Part shown: positions 51,137 to 64,000 of the stretch, in pieces | Position numbering within the stretch: the first letter of the stretch is position 1 | How the letters are laid out: each line of letters starts with the position of its first letter | Assembly (NCBI RefSeq): GCF_046630445.1 | Contig: NC_092339.1 | Location: 78,391,501-78,455,500, forward strand | Direction of reading: 5' to 3' | Source of the DNA: Rutidosis leptorrhynchoides | Lineage: Eukaryota > Streptophyta > Magnoliopsida > Asterales > Asteraceae | DNA: 64,000 nt | Position numbers and translations under genes: made by a program | The notes under the pieces: model-generated | What the model was told of the DNA's origin: nothing | Databases searched by the model: none | The model's input: the letters and a program-made list of their open reading frames with translations, nothing else

Positions 51137-52334
51137 TAAAGCCATACATAGAAAATTACTACATGACACCCAAAATCAAAATGGAAAACATTGGAAGCGA
51201 GTATATCTTTTGTAAGCGTTGATTTATTGACGACTTAACTGACTCTTAGAGCCTAAAGTAAATTTTCAGACAGAATTTAAAACCCATGCAAATTTGATTT
51301 TACCATTTTCACGGCGTCTTAATTTTTATTTTTATCTACTAATTGGCCGGAGGTCCACTTGGAAGCAATCTCTCTATCCGTCGAATAGAGAGAGTGATGA
51401 CTTTCTCCACTTTTTGAGAGTGTTTTTACTCTGGGTGGATAAATGACTTGTCTTTATTCTCGGATAGGGGAAAGATTGTTTACATCTCACATCCCCATAC
51501 ACCAATCATGTGGTATTGAGTTTTGTTGTTGTATATCTTTTGTAGAATACTTGCATACAGCTTTATTCAAAGATTTTTTAAATTTTTTTCTATCATGAAA
51601 AAATAAAGCCATATAGCGCCAAGTTAGATGTAAATGCAGTGTTTTGCGGAGTATTATTTTATTTTATGTAGACATTTAAAATAAAATTAACACATAATTA
51701 TTCATATGTTATACTAATAATTATGGAACTATGTAGATGTACAGTATTGTATACCGATTAACAATTAAACTATGTATGCTACTCCGTCCATCTAGTCTCT
51801 ACCTTACTATTCTAATTTGTTATAGAATTAAGTGTAAATTTCGTATTTCAACCAATCAAAAGAAATTATTGCATGTGTTGTACAGTAACTATGAACTAAA
51901 CTTTTGTAAATCTTACTTTTACTGTTTTGAATATAAAATTCATAAGAAATAACGACAGGCAAGAACTAGATGGCGCGGTTGGTATCGGGATGAACATGTT
52001 AAAGACGGATATGAATAGTTGCTAGTGGCCTTTTAAACGACAAATGCATGTTTAACATACGTGCATTTTTAAACAAACCACCCGTGATTGCATTAGAAAC
52101 ACCACATCGATACACTTCTCAATTGCATTCATAAACATACCAAGGACTTAGCACGCATTAACTTTTCTTGTGCTTTTAACTTCTGAAAGTTGTGAAACGT
52201 TTCATATATAATACTGGGTCGAGCTCGAGTTAATCTAACTTGTTGCAGCCTAAATGAAAAGGTTCAAACTTTCAGGTTCCAAATGTCAAAACCCTCAGTT
52301 CAGGTCAGGAAGCACAATTTTTGGTGAGACAGTT
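51137..52334. other. Intergenic, no gene seen
   Basis: AT-rich sequence with short chance frames only. A GAGAG-rich patch lies near 51370-51420. Confidence 0.45.
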
Positions 52335-52337
52335 TTA

Positions 52338-52663
52338 GACCATTTGTAGTGGTGACAGGGTGTGATGGAGTGTTTTTGAGGGGTATAGTGCTGATTTGGC
52401 AAATGTGATGGCATGATGGAATTTGTAGTGGTATGGGGTGATATTTGTGTGATGGAGTTATTTTATTAATTTTATTGATTTAATTAAATTATAAATGGAT
52501 TTATCTAAATTGTGATTGGTTAATATCTCCATCACCCCCAATTTTACTTCCATGATGCTCCCATCACGCCCACATAATTTCCCTCCCATCACGCCCCATA
52601 GTGGCGTTATGGAGGCGTGATGGAGGTAAAAAAATGACCCATCACGCTGCACTAGGAGTGGTC
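52338..52663. mobile_element. Tourist-like (PIF/Harbinger) MITE
   Basis: TIRs GACCATTTGTAGTGG and, right, GACCACTCCTAGTGC in reverse complement. TTA is at 52335-52337 and 52664-52666. The ends have GTGATGGAG and CATCACGCC words in inverted order. Length is 326 bp, with no ORF. The TIRs resemble but do not equal those at 41770. Confidence 0.85.
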
Positions 52664-53016
52664 TTAGTGATAAAGGGTCACACAAACATGAAGGAACTTT
52701 TTCCATGTGACTTCAAGAAAAATTTAGAAAACACTACATCTTGACTTCTAGGCAGAATAAGAACTACGACTCTTCGAATTAACCTAAAAAAGTCTCAAAT
52801 ATCAAGAGCAAGCTTGGGTTGACTTAAAGACAGAATATATATATACACCTACATCAACATATCAACATATCTATAATATAATAAATCACTTTCTAATTGA
52901 TTACAGAAAAACAGTTGAGTGGGCTAAAAAATAGTAGAGCTGAGTAAAAAACTACTAAGATAATACGACATCAACCTATTCTGCCTGCAAACCTGTTCAA
53001 AATCGACCCTCCAAAT

Positions 53017-54529
53017 TCAGTGCCTTGCTACATGTGACTTCTTACCACCATACGTCTGTCAAGCATTCAACAAATCAGTTTTAACAATCGTAACAGCATT
53101 ATTGGTTGGTTAGGTGAGAGTTATTTATCTGGAGAAGATATAAATTCTTACCTGCTTTCCGATGTTAAACGGGACGTATTTGTATTTAATCATGTGTGTG
53201 ATTTGACGCTTCATTGTGAGGATGAACAGAACAATCCAATAGCAGAGGAGTACGGGCCAGAAAACAGGGACATCAAATACTGAAAAGAATGTCAGAAGAA
53301 ACGCTACTGCAAAAGCCTTTGTGATGGCATACCTGAAAACTCAAACAAAAAAAATAGATGAGCCTAATTTGTTACCAATCAACTATCTACGGTTAAGAAA
53401 AAGGGCCACATTGTTCAAAAATAAGACTAAATATCATGATGTGATCATATTTGAAGTCTGAACCATGTCCAAGTGTTGTAACAGTTGAGAATAAAATTAA
53501 AATTTGAGCAATTGTTGCTCTTATCATAAACTTAGGGGGCAATTCCAACCCATTATTATAGAAATGGGTCAATTTGCGCTGTATGCTACTTCTAACAATT
53601 CAGTGAATTATAAAGTTTAACTGTTCAACTTTCAAAAGACACCAAAAACATGATCGTGTACATACAGGCAGTGGCGAAACTACTTGGGGGCAGAGTGGGG
53701 GCACCCCCAGTGGATTTTTTTTTTCAGTGTAAAAATTTTGGGTTTTTCGACTTTGCCCCCAGTGGAATTTTTTTTTTTTTTTTTTGCCAAAAAACCTACA
53801 TATTTTGCCCCAAAACCTTCAAATTTTGCCCAAAATTCTCCAACTATTGCCCCAAAACTTTCAAATTTTGCCCAAAAACCTTCATAATTTGCCTAAAAAC
53901 CTCAATTTTTTGCCCCAAAACCTCCATATTTTGTCCAAAAGAATTGCTAAGTTAAAAAAAAAATTTTTGCCCCCGGTGATAAAAATCCTAGTTCCGCCAC
54001 TGCATACAGGATTCAAATATTGTGTACATACAGGATCCAAGTATTGCGTGTTATTTGCTAATTTTTTATGGCCACACATATGAATCAAATAGTCTATAAC
54101 TACCATATTAAACTCTTCCAAGTAAAACAAAATAATCACAATGAAAACATCAGAAACGGATGGTAAACAGTAAACTCACCAAAACTTAAACTCTGGTAGT
54201 CGACGTATGAAAGGCTTAAATTCATCAGACTCTTTTGTAGGCAGAAAAGCCCCATCCAAAGCTTCGATCTCCGGATCAACCTTTGGTGACAAAAATCCAA
54301 TCAACAGATTCAATACATATATCCCAAGACCATAAGAGATGACATAAAACCCTTGAACATAATAAACCCGTAACACATATATTGCAGCAACAACAAGTGT
54401 CCCAAGCCACCTCTGAAGCGGAAGAGGTGTCGATTTATCCAAATATAACTGAAACACCTTCGAAAATTCACTTCGCCATTTGGCTATCGGTGCCATTGCT
54501 GCAGCTGCATCACCCCTAACTCCTTCCAT
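53017..54529 (-). CDS. RER1: RER1, ER-Golgi retrieval receptor, 189 aa, three coding exons
   Basis: Exons are 54529-54180, 53332-53152 and 53055-53017, all with GT-AG introns, giving 189 aa (Arabidopsis RER1A has about 190). RER1 sits in the early Golgi and returns escaped ER membrane proteins in COPI vesicles. Seen: an N-terminal cytosolic part with [13 protein letters not shown] (29-41), transmembrane segments at about 43-60, 62-80, 119-137 and 139-157, the conserved YAITKAF block and [17 protein letters not shown] (133-149), then [15 protein letters not shown] and a Lys/Arg-containing tail [15 protein letters not shown]. The start is the first ATG, in a normal position for the family. Upstream, a CTGCAACGAG at about 54550 could be the acceptor of a 5'UTR intron. 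Intron 1 (847 bp) holds a hAT MITE. Confidence 0.95.
53669..54002 (-). mobile_element. hAT-type MITE in RER1 intron 1
   Basis: Ends CAGTGGCGAAACTA and, in reverse complement, CAGTGGCGGAACTA, with perfect 8-bp target repeats CATACAGG (53661-53668, 54003-54010). Interior tandem units (CAAATTTTGCCCCAAAACCT-like) are those of the other two copies in reverse. Confidence 0.93.
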
Positions 54530-55204
54530 CTAAATTCTTCGATATATATCTCTGCAACGAGTAATATAAATCACAAACAGTTCAATAATACGTATTCTAC
54601 TCGCTTATTATCGATATTTTAACGTATAACGGTTCAACATATGTTGAAAGCTAACGTGATCTCTAATAAGTAACTACAAATATACAAAATATAAGCAGTT
54701 AAATTATATGTATTCTACTTAATTTCTACATATAAGAGTTAACTATGACTGTGTTTAGTCAACTTATATGCTTCCTGTAATGAGTGATACAGCACATAAA
54801 CGAAAACGGTTACATAATATGATGCAATTAACGTGTACTGTTGATTAATTAGGTTAATTCATCATTAAAACGGAGAAAACAAAGATAGAGTGAAACTAGT
54901 GTACGGAGAGTAAGAGCAAAATAGCAGGAAAAAAAGAAGGAAAAAAAACCCTAATAACTGAATAGAGATGGACAGACTATGGAATAAATACTAGAAAGAG
55001 TGTTAGCACTACCTGTGAAAAAATTGTAACTTTTTTGGTTTGATTTTAGGGTTTTTCAGAGGTTGATGAAATTGTGATTCAAAAGTATCGGTGATATTCA
55101 GCTGTGTGTGTGTGTTGTTTTGGTGATCAAAATAAGCTTGAGAAGGAGGAGATAATAAAATTAAAATATCAAAATTTAAAATATAAATCTCTTTCTCTTA
55201 TCGT
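54530..55204 (-). promoter_or_regulatory. RER1 5'UTR and promoter region
   Basis: On the - strand there is a plausible 5'UTR intron with donor near 55010 (CACAG then GTAGTG) and acceptor near 54552 (GTTGCAG). A TC-rich stretch near 55185-55200 (CTCTTTCTCTTATC on +) lies next to the transposon at 55208. No clear TATA box was picked out. Confidence 0.4.
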
Positions 55205-55502
55205 TTAGACAACTCACATCGGAGCGCGGTTGGAGCTTCGTTGACTCCACGGTTGATTCACGCCAATGCTAGCGGCAGCCGTTGAGGCGTCGTTTGCATC
55301 CACCGCCTTTGATTATGATGTGCAACAACATTTGGTAACGCACTAGTGGGACTCAAAATCCAATATATCCGTTGTAAAAATAGCCGTTTGTATTTTTATT
55401 TTATTTTTTTTCAATGTAGCACTATATATAGTTGTACCCATTTGATACATTATATATTTCAACTATTACTAATAAAAACACTTAAAAAATATCCATTTGA
55501 GA

Positions 55503-56115
55503 ATGGTTCGAGATGATGAAACTTATGAAGAGGCGTTAGCAATTGCAAATGCATATAATCCAATTCATGCACTCATTGCTATCGATTTTTTAGAAGAAGA
55601 AGATGGAGCCGAAGGTGAAGTTGTACCGATACCTGAGCTCCTAAAAGACACTTTCCTAGAGATCGAGAAGGAAAAGCTAGACAACTATTCAACGATTATT
55701 TTTCCGACACCCCTACTTTCCCGCTCGATAGGTTTCGGCGACGCTTTCGTATGAGCAAGTATTTGTTCATCCGTATATGTCGAGGTATAATCAAATTTAA
55801 TCAAGAACTTATACCCGATTATATTATCAGCCAACACGTCGTCCTCGACATTTAGACTTCCAAGAACTGGTTGAACTACATATGCGAATGGATAAAGAAC
55901 TAAGGGATAAAGGCAGTCATCATTTTCTTCGAGATACTCTTATTGAACACATTTGGAATCTTCCACCAAACCACCGTATTCGCTATGATCCAAGTTCGGG
56001 ACCTTTAAACATTCCCGAACATGTGACTGATCCACAACTAGATGAGGAAGAAGCTGATGAAGAAGATGAAGATGACAAGGTTAAAAAAGAGTATGAAGAT
56101 GAAGACGAAGACTAG
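55503..56115 (+). pseudogene. PIF/Harbinger transposase remnant without catalytic core
   Basis: The first frame (from the ATG at 55503) gives an acidic N-terminus. After a frameshift near 55700 the +1 frame gives FRRRFRMSKYLFIRI, the helix-turn-helix-like block found at residues 76-90 of the intact transposase at 42779-44092. About 300 codons are then missing, including D, D and E of the active site. The C-terminus returns at 55882 with LRDTLIEHIWNLPPNHR, matching LEADLTEHVWNLS of the intact copy, and ends in an Asp/Glu tail. TATA-like CTATATATAG is near 55421. Confidence 0.8.
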
Positions 56116-56334
56116 TTTATGCTTATTGTATGTTTTTAATTTTCATGTACTTTTATTTAATGTTTATCGTAATGTTATGTAATGTTTAACTTTAATGCAA
56201 TGTTTCTTTTTTAAACAACACTTTTATTCAAAACACAAATTCAAACGGTTACATTTTTTGAAATACAACATAATTAAAATAAACTTAAAAGACAACCACA
56301 AACACGAACACAAACACAAACGGTTACATGATAC

Positions 56335-56731
56335 TTAATCTTCTTGCGATTCAGGAATATCCGACCAGAATTGACCATCACTGTAGTAAGCGAAACTGCA
56401 TGGCAGAGAGTAGTCTTCATAAATCAAATACAGAGATATTACATTTGAACGCCATGAGAGAGTTTCTTTGATCAAGTTCCAAGTTTTTTCGGTCCGAAGA
56501 CTCATCGCCTCGGGAAGACAATCGTCTTCAAAGTATAGAACATCCGTGTGTTCGAAGGGTACGTTTTGCTTCAACAAAGCTAATAAACTTTCTAAGCCGA
56601 AGTCACGAATGTCGATTTCGGAAAACGTGACTTTTTTTACCACTAGTGTAATCATACACTTTGTACTTTGTATCGAAACCACCATCGTAGTAAACATTGA
56701 ACGAAGCAATCATGGGGGGAGTAGTCAACAT
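56335..56731 (-). pseudogene. Second copy of the PB1-like accessory ORF, one frameshift
   Basis: The start at 56731 gives MLTTPPMIASFNVYYDGGF, matching MKTIPPMIVAYDVHYGGDF at 42127. A frameshift near 56640 at a T-run changes frame; then VTFSEIDIRDFGLESLLALL and the following FEDD match the intact copy through to the end. Identity is moderate, so the ORF was kept in two separate subfamilies. A TATA-like TATATAAAC lies about 80 bp upstream on the - strand (near 56812). Confidence 0.75.
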
Positions 56732-56834
56732 TTTTGGTTTAAGAGTAGTTTAATTTTGAGAAAATAGATGATGAAGAAGTGTGTGTTTAATTAGTTGTGA
56801 AGGGTTGTTTATATAGAGGTGGAAAAAAGTAACC

Positions 56835-56871
<37 letters not shown>

Positions 56872-57096
56872 GTTCATTTTATAGCCATTGGGTTTTGAAT
56901 TTTTTTTAAATTTAAAAATATAAATAATAATAATATTAATAATAAATAAAAATAATAGAATAATTAATATTGGAAGTGGGGTCAATGTGGTGGGTGCGAT
57001 GAATATTATTGAAGTGGTTGGAAGAAGCTGCTGAGGTGGCGCTGATGTGACAGCAGTGTGGTTCCATGACAGGTGTTATGAATAAGAGTAGTCTTA

Positions 57097-57133
57097 GAGA
57101 TTATCATTTCATATACAGTATTATTTATCATTT

Positions 57134-57169
<36 letters not shown>

Positions 57170-58000
57170 TGATTTACAATTTACTATTTAAATTTATTTA
57201 TTTATTATGTAGGTTTCATATAATTGTCAACTAATTGTTTTGTTTAACGAAAAAACGAAGATTATAAATAATAGGACTCGAAAGTATACTGTTGATTCAT
57301 ATTTTATTTGGTCGTCGTTGATTAAATACATTATGCACATTCATTATTATATTTTACACCTAAGAAGTACTAAACGCGTGAAATTGGTCAGTTACATCAC
57401 ATAAACATCTGTGTCTGTTGGGACATTCATGAAAATGTCCATCGTTCCATTCACAAGAATGACTAGTGCAAGCCTATAAATATAGTTCGTGTGTTTCATT
57501 AGGATTTAAGAGTTATGTGTGTAAACTCAAACCCGGTGAGTCGTTTTTCGGTGATCCAGGGGTAGGGGAGATCATGCTTGATCTTCCTGTAGCCAACCAA
57601 TATTTCTCTGTTAAATTCATGTAATTTCAACATTTATTATATATTATTGATTTATCTTTAATTCATTGTCTCTTCCGTCTTTGATCTTGCTCGTTGTTCT
57701 TAAAGGATACTCGGTTCAACACATACACAGTAAGGCTAGGAAGCAAATGACTCCTACCATTTTCAGACTTCTTTTCAGCTGAAGCTTTGATTGAAGTCCC
57801 CATTTCTGAATGGAGCCATGTCGGTCGATTGCGAGAGGGCCTTGGGGTCACTACTCCCAAGGGTCTCGAATCTCGCTAGCTTTTTTCTAGCCAACACAAT
57901 TAGCACCTCTTAGAACTACAAGATTCAATCAATGTCATCTTGTCTTTCTTGACTGGTAGCTCTGCAGATTCCATCATGGAGTCTGTTAAAAGCTACTTAG
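57097..58000. other. Intergenic; (TTTA)n microsatellite and an LTR-like stretch
   Basis: A (TTTA)n run is at about 57131-57170. 57416-57632 begins TGTTGGGACATTC, has TATAAATATAG at 57473 and ends TTTCAACA, which looks like a short copia-type LTR, but I see no target repeat or primer site. 57660-57890 has some codon-like texture on the - strand (PRPSRNRPTWLHSEMG) with no family I recognise. Confidence 0.35.
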
Positions 58001-58779
<779 letters not shown>

Positions 58780-59207
58780 TGTGATGACCCGGGAATTTCC
58801 GACTAAATTTAAACTAAATCGTTATATGTTTCCGACATGATAAGCAAAGTCTGTAATGTTGAGTCTTAAAAATTTTGAACTGTTTCATACATTCAATTGA
58901 CCTTCGACCATTCCCAACGATTCACGAACCTTTAATTGTAACTAGAAATGTAAATATAAATAAGTATATATGTAAATAATTATATTAAATATATTAGTGA
59001 ACTATTAAGTAATTTAATTATTATGAAAGATGACTTTAATTAACTAAAGCTTGTTATTTTGAATATATAGAGTATATTGTATATAAATTGTTCAAACATA
59101 AATTGCCAATGTTATCAAGATAATAAAAGTATAATATTATATTTGGGGTTAATTGTTTGATATATATATAGTTATCTATTTAACATTTGAAACATAATTG
59201 CATATAC

Positions 59208-59593
<386 letters not shown>

Positions 59594-60747
59594 TACATAA
59601 AAAAATAAATTGTAACATTAATATATTAAAAGTAATTATAAGTTAAAATATAGTTATTGATATTACTATATACTATATAGATATGAATAATGAAACATGT
59701 AGTTTGTAATATTTTTATTATTAATTGTATTATGATTGGATGTTATCATTATTAATAAAGATATTATTATAATTATTAGAAAATAATACAGGTTATTAAC
59801 AATATTATTATAATTATTAGTAGCATTATTTATTTACTATTATAATTAATATAAACATTATATATTTAATTATTATTAAATATTACTTATATAAATATTA
59901 CATAAAGAAAAGAATGAATGATACTGTTATCAATCCACTTCCAACTGTGTCTAATTTTTGTAATGGTCGGGAGTTGTTAAAAATCATTTTCATTCGAGCT
60001 GTAAAACAGAAATCGTTCAGTATACATATCCTACATACTGTGTAATGGAATAAAAAAAACAGAATTTTATAAAATAAAAAAAAGTTATTCGCTGTTCTTG
60101 TTCAGAAAATTCAAAAGCTTGAATTCGTTCCATTTTTCAAAATCCATCAATGCAGAGTTGTTAGGATTCCTTATGTAAACTTATCTGCAAAATCACATCT
60201 TTCAACTCTTCAAAACCGAAACGAATTCTCGAGTCAAAGTTTGTTCTTAAAAAGTCAACAGTTTTGTTCATATTAAAATTCGAGTTCAAATCAATGTATT
60301 GGATCCAATTGAGGTTACATAAAGTTTATATGAATGTTTTACTACCTTTTTCATGTTATAAATTTTATCTAAAACGTTTTAGAAATTAAAAATCGATTCC
60401 AAGTTAATGAACGGGATATACGGTCTGTTCCAGTTCTATTTTTTATCTTTTTAATTTACTTTAATTCTGTTTTAAATATAGTAATCGATTACTAGTCGTC
60501 TGCTGTGTCAAAAAGAATTCCAAACAAAACCGTTATGGCTACTATGGAATTTTGGGTCGAGTGAAATATTGGAGATGAAGAGGGAACTGTAAAATCGGGT
60601 TATAAAGATATAGAATAGGAATTATTCAGAAAAACAGGCACAGAGGAGTGGTGATGGGTGTTTTCGGGTTAACGGGTGGTCGAGGGTTCGAGACTCGTCC
60701 AATGCGCTTTTTTTAGAAAGCTCTTTAAGGTAGTTTTCATTTTCAAA

Positions 60748-60870
<123 letters not shown>

Positions 60871-61432
60871 TTACAATTATTATTGTTAATAAGATTATTA
60901 ACGTATTTATTATCATAACTTTTGTAATCTAAGTATTAACTATCATTATTATTATTATGAATAAAGTATAAATAAATATATTGATATTACTACTACTATT
61001 ATTATTATTGTCATATTTATTTTTAACGACTAGTATATGTATTATCATATTTGTTATGTGAACATAATTACTACGATTTATATCACTATCATTCTTGCTA
61101 TTAAGTAATATCATAAGTATTATTAATGTTTGTATAGGTATTATCATGATTAAGATTATTATCATTGTCATTATGAAAATAATACAAACTATTAATATTA
61201 GTAACATTATAGATTTATTATTATTATTGTTATTATTAACAAAATTATTATTATTATTATTAAGATTACCATTAGTAATAAGACTGTTATAATTACTATT
61301 ATTATCAAGTATATAAAATTATTAATCTTATTATCATTAATATCAGTATTATCATTAATATTATTTTATCACTTCAATTATTATCTTTATTTACTAAAAT
61401 ATCGTTTTAACAAACAAATGAAAATATTTTTA

Positions 61433-61486
<54 letters not shown>

Positions 61487-62562
61487 TATCCATTACATAT
61501 AACATAACAAAAATTAATATTTTTATTTTACAAAATGAATATATGAAACATATATATATTATTAATATAAAAGAATATAACTAATAAGACTATATATTTA
61601 TGTGTTCGAATACAATTATATGTATTAATGAATATACAATTGATTTAGGTTCGTGAATCCGAGGCCAACCTTGCATTGTTTAGTTGTTCAATGTCGTTAT
61701 ATGTATTTTTACTACAAAATACATTAGGTGAGTTCATTTGAACCCCTTTTACTCTTTATATTTTTAGGCTGAGAATACATGCGCAATTTTTATAAATGTT
61801 TTACGAAATAGACACAAGTATTCGAAACTACATTATATGGTTGAATTATCGAAATCGAATATGCCCCTTTTTATATAGTCTGGTAATCTAAGAATTAGGG
61901 AACAGACACCCTAATTGACGCGAACTCTAAAGATAGATCTATCGGGCCAAACAAGCCCCATCCAAAGTACCGGATGCTTTAGTACTTCGAAATTTATATC
62001 ATGTCCGAAGGAGGATCCCGGAATAATGGGGATATTCTTATATGCATATTGTGAATGTCGGTTACCAGATGTTCAATCCATATGAATGATACTTTTGTCT
62101 CTATGCACGGGACGTATGTTTATGAGAAATGGAAATATGAAATCTTGTGGTCTATTAAAATTATGAAATTACTATTTATGTTAAACTAATGAACTCACCA
62201 ACCTTTTGGTTGACACTTGAAAGCATGTTTATTCTCAGGTACGAAGAAATCTTCCGCTGTGCATTTGCTCATTTTATAGATATTACTTAGAGTCATTCAT
62301 AGCATATTTCAAAAGACGTTGCATTCGAGTCATCGAGTTCATCAAGATTATTATCAAGTCAATTATAGTTGGATATATTATGAAATGGTATGCATACCTG
62401 TCAACTTTCGATGTAATGAAAGATTGTCTTTTCAAAAACGAATGCAATGTTTGTAAAATGTATCATATAGAGGTCAAGTACCTCGCGATGTAATCAACTG
62501 TTGTGAATCGTTTATAATCGATATGGACTTCGTCCGGATGGATTAGGACGGGTCTCTACAGT

Positions 62563-62574
62563 TGGTATCAGAGC
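62563..62574 (+). other. tRNA-Met primer site of right-edge chromovirus
   Basis: TGGTATCAGAGC, two bases after the LTR end ACA. It matches the 3' end of initiator tRNA-Met, the usual primer of plant chromoviruses. Confidence 0.9.
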
Positions 62575-63763
62575 AGAGGTCTTAGCGAACCAGGTCTGCA
62601 TTAGTGTGTCTAACTGATAAGTCGTTAGGAGGCATTAGTGAGTCTGGACTTCGACCGTGTCTGCATGTCATAAGTTTTGCTTATCATTTCTAGTCGGAAA
62701 TCATTTGCTTATCATCCTTAGTAAATTATCTGCTCATTATTCTTAGTCTAGACACATCTTATTGCATTGACTGCATGAAAAGTGTATAGACAAAATTCAT
62801 ATCTTAACGTATCTGCTAATTCATATCTTAGCGTATCTGTTATTGTTACCTTTGCCTGATAGCTTCCGTAGATTCCTCCGTAACTTATGAGATTTTAGTA
62901 TTATATATGTATATGTAAATTATGTATTGCAGGATACTAATCTACATCCTATAATCTATTTCTTATCGAAAATCCTTCATCTGATCGTACGAGATGAATC
63001 CCTCAACTAGATCGAGTCCCTCGGATTCCGACAGCTATTCCGATAGTTATCCCGACAGTTATTCAGATTGGATAGTCATCTAAGCTCCGGAAGAAACGAC
63101 ACCAGGATGAATCAACCAATCATCCATCCCCAATTCATCTGATGGATTCATAGTCGACTTAATCAACGGAGACGCACAGAAGGCGATCCCATCCACTAAC
63201 CAAATTCACCTTTTGGCGAAGAACCTGAAGCACTTACCGGCGAACCTGTTCGTAACACCATTTCACCCTCATTTCCCAAATATCTCGCCACGACTATATC
63301 ATAACTCAGATTCTAAACCTTATTCATCCGCTCGTTCCGATCGACAATCATCCCGGAATAATATAAGAAGTCAACGAATTTCGCGCGCTAGTAATCAATT
63401 TGGAGAATATGGTGCAAAATGTACCAGCTTCAGCAACATTACCAGCACCAACATCAATACCAGTACCACCAACAACTCAAGTTCACATCATACACCTCAA
63501 CATCTAATTATGTACCTCGAGCTTAATCAAAAATCTGCGAATCGTTCTACATCATTTATCTTCATTCGACATGACGATTATGTAATCTTCAATGTTTTAG
63601 AGATTATATATTCTAGTTCTAACGGTAAATCAAATGAGATTAATATTATATTAACTCATTAAATCTATGAGTACATCTGAAGAAAATATATATGTAAGTA
63701 TATTTTCATAAAGATTGTAATTAAAAATTCTTTCGTATAAACTGTTAATGGTGAAAATATTTT

Positions 63764-63782
63764 AACGGGTAGGTAATACCCG
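63764..63782 (+). other. Leader hairpin motif, second copy
   Basis: AACGGGTAGGTAATACCCG, one base different from the motif at 622-640, lies about 1.2 kb after the primer site and after the leader reading frame. It shows the same CGGGTA/TACCCG stem. Confidence 0.6.
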
Positions 63783-64000
63783 AGGAATATTTAGATTTCA
63801 CTTTAATAGGTTATACTGTACATTCTTCGAATCTGATTCAACAGTCATTTATGATCTTACTTACATCCATCGACATACGTATCCGTTCACCACAGAATAA
63901 CCATTTTCATTCAATTTCATATTTGGATTTTGACCTATCAGAATCAGACAAGTGGCATAATGAAGAAAACATTGGAAAAAATAAAATTTGTTAGAAACAA

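Larger units (their letters stand above)
55208..57093 (+). mobile_element. Deleted PIF/Harbinger element, same two-ORF plan
   Basis: TIR ends GACAACTC (left) and GACTACTC (right, reverse complement), with TTA at 55205-55207 and 57094-57096. It carries + strand transposase remnants and a - strand PB1-like ORF remnant, convergent as in the element at 41770. The transposase lacks its catalytic core, so the copy cannot move on its own. Poly-A of about 30 bases at 56840-56870. Confidence 0.85.

Noticed and set aside
50734-51169. Frames with repeated FCPKIFKFCPK-like units; similar at 53650-54083
   Set aside because: They are translations of the ~20-bp tandem units in hAT MITEs, not a repeat protein.
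57416-57632. Possible short copia-type solo LTR
   Set aside because: TG...CA ends and a TATA box are present but there is no target repeat or primer site, so I list it only as an uncertain stretch.
62563-62574. Possible tRNA fragment (TGGTATCAGAGC)
   Set aside because: It is the retroelement primer-binding site; no cloverleaf surrounds it. The same is true at 37674-37685.

Overview
This is nuclear DNA of a flowering plant. It is AT-rich and repeat-rich, with spliced host genes carrying GT-AG introns. A daisy-family (Asteraceae) species is my best guess, from the style of the long-LTR Ty3/gypsy copies, the F-box-like ORF and the PIF transposons, but no marker proves it.

Left half (1-38168): a stack of nested LTR-retrotransposon fossils. 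Element 1 (Ty3/gypsy chromovirus, Tekay/Del-like) fills 1-8635; its 5' LTR lies left of the window. It sits in the pol region of element 2, another chromovirus, whose remainder is 8636 to about 13520. Element 2 in turn sits in the protease region of element C, an Athila-like copy on the + strand. C is split again by element B, a complete-looking copy of the same Athila-like family on the - strand (14936-25197, target repeat ACCGT). C ends with an LTR at 32369 and is followed at once by a second 3' end of the same family, D (32370-35404). D abuts the 5' part of a Ty1/copia element on the - strand (35405-38168). The Athila-like family shows gag, protease and an env-like ORF but no visible reverse transcriptase or integrase.

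Middle (38169-45226): DNA transposons. There is a TIR element, a candidate Helitron, and two PIF/Harbinger elements placed back to back and sharing one TTA target copy. The larger (41770-44429) has an intact DDE transposase and a second, convergent ORF that is not the usual Myb-like partner but resembles the PB1-like N-terminal domain of MuDR transposases. A deleted relative at 55208-57093 keeps the same arrangement. I regard this pairing as the best candidate for something undescribed. A true PB1-like/MuDR N-terminal fragment follows at 44717.

Right half: two ordinary host genes. The first is an NFD5-like mitochondrial PPR protein (46487-49256, +, one coding intron). The second is RER1 (54529-53017, -, three coding exons), an ER-Golgi retrieval receptor. 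Three short hAT-type MITEs, each with a perfect 8-bp target repeat, lie in the PPR intron, between the genes and in an RER1 intron. A Tourist-like MITE lies just downstream of RER1.

Right edge (58001-64000): the start of one LTR, interrupted by a chromovirus (5' LTR 58780-62560, tRNA-Met-type primer site, leader) that runs off the window.
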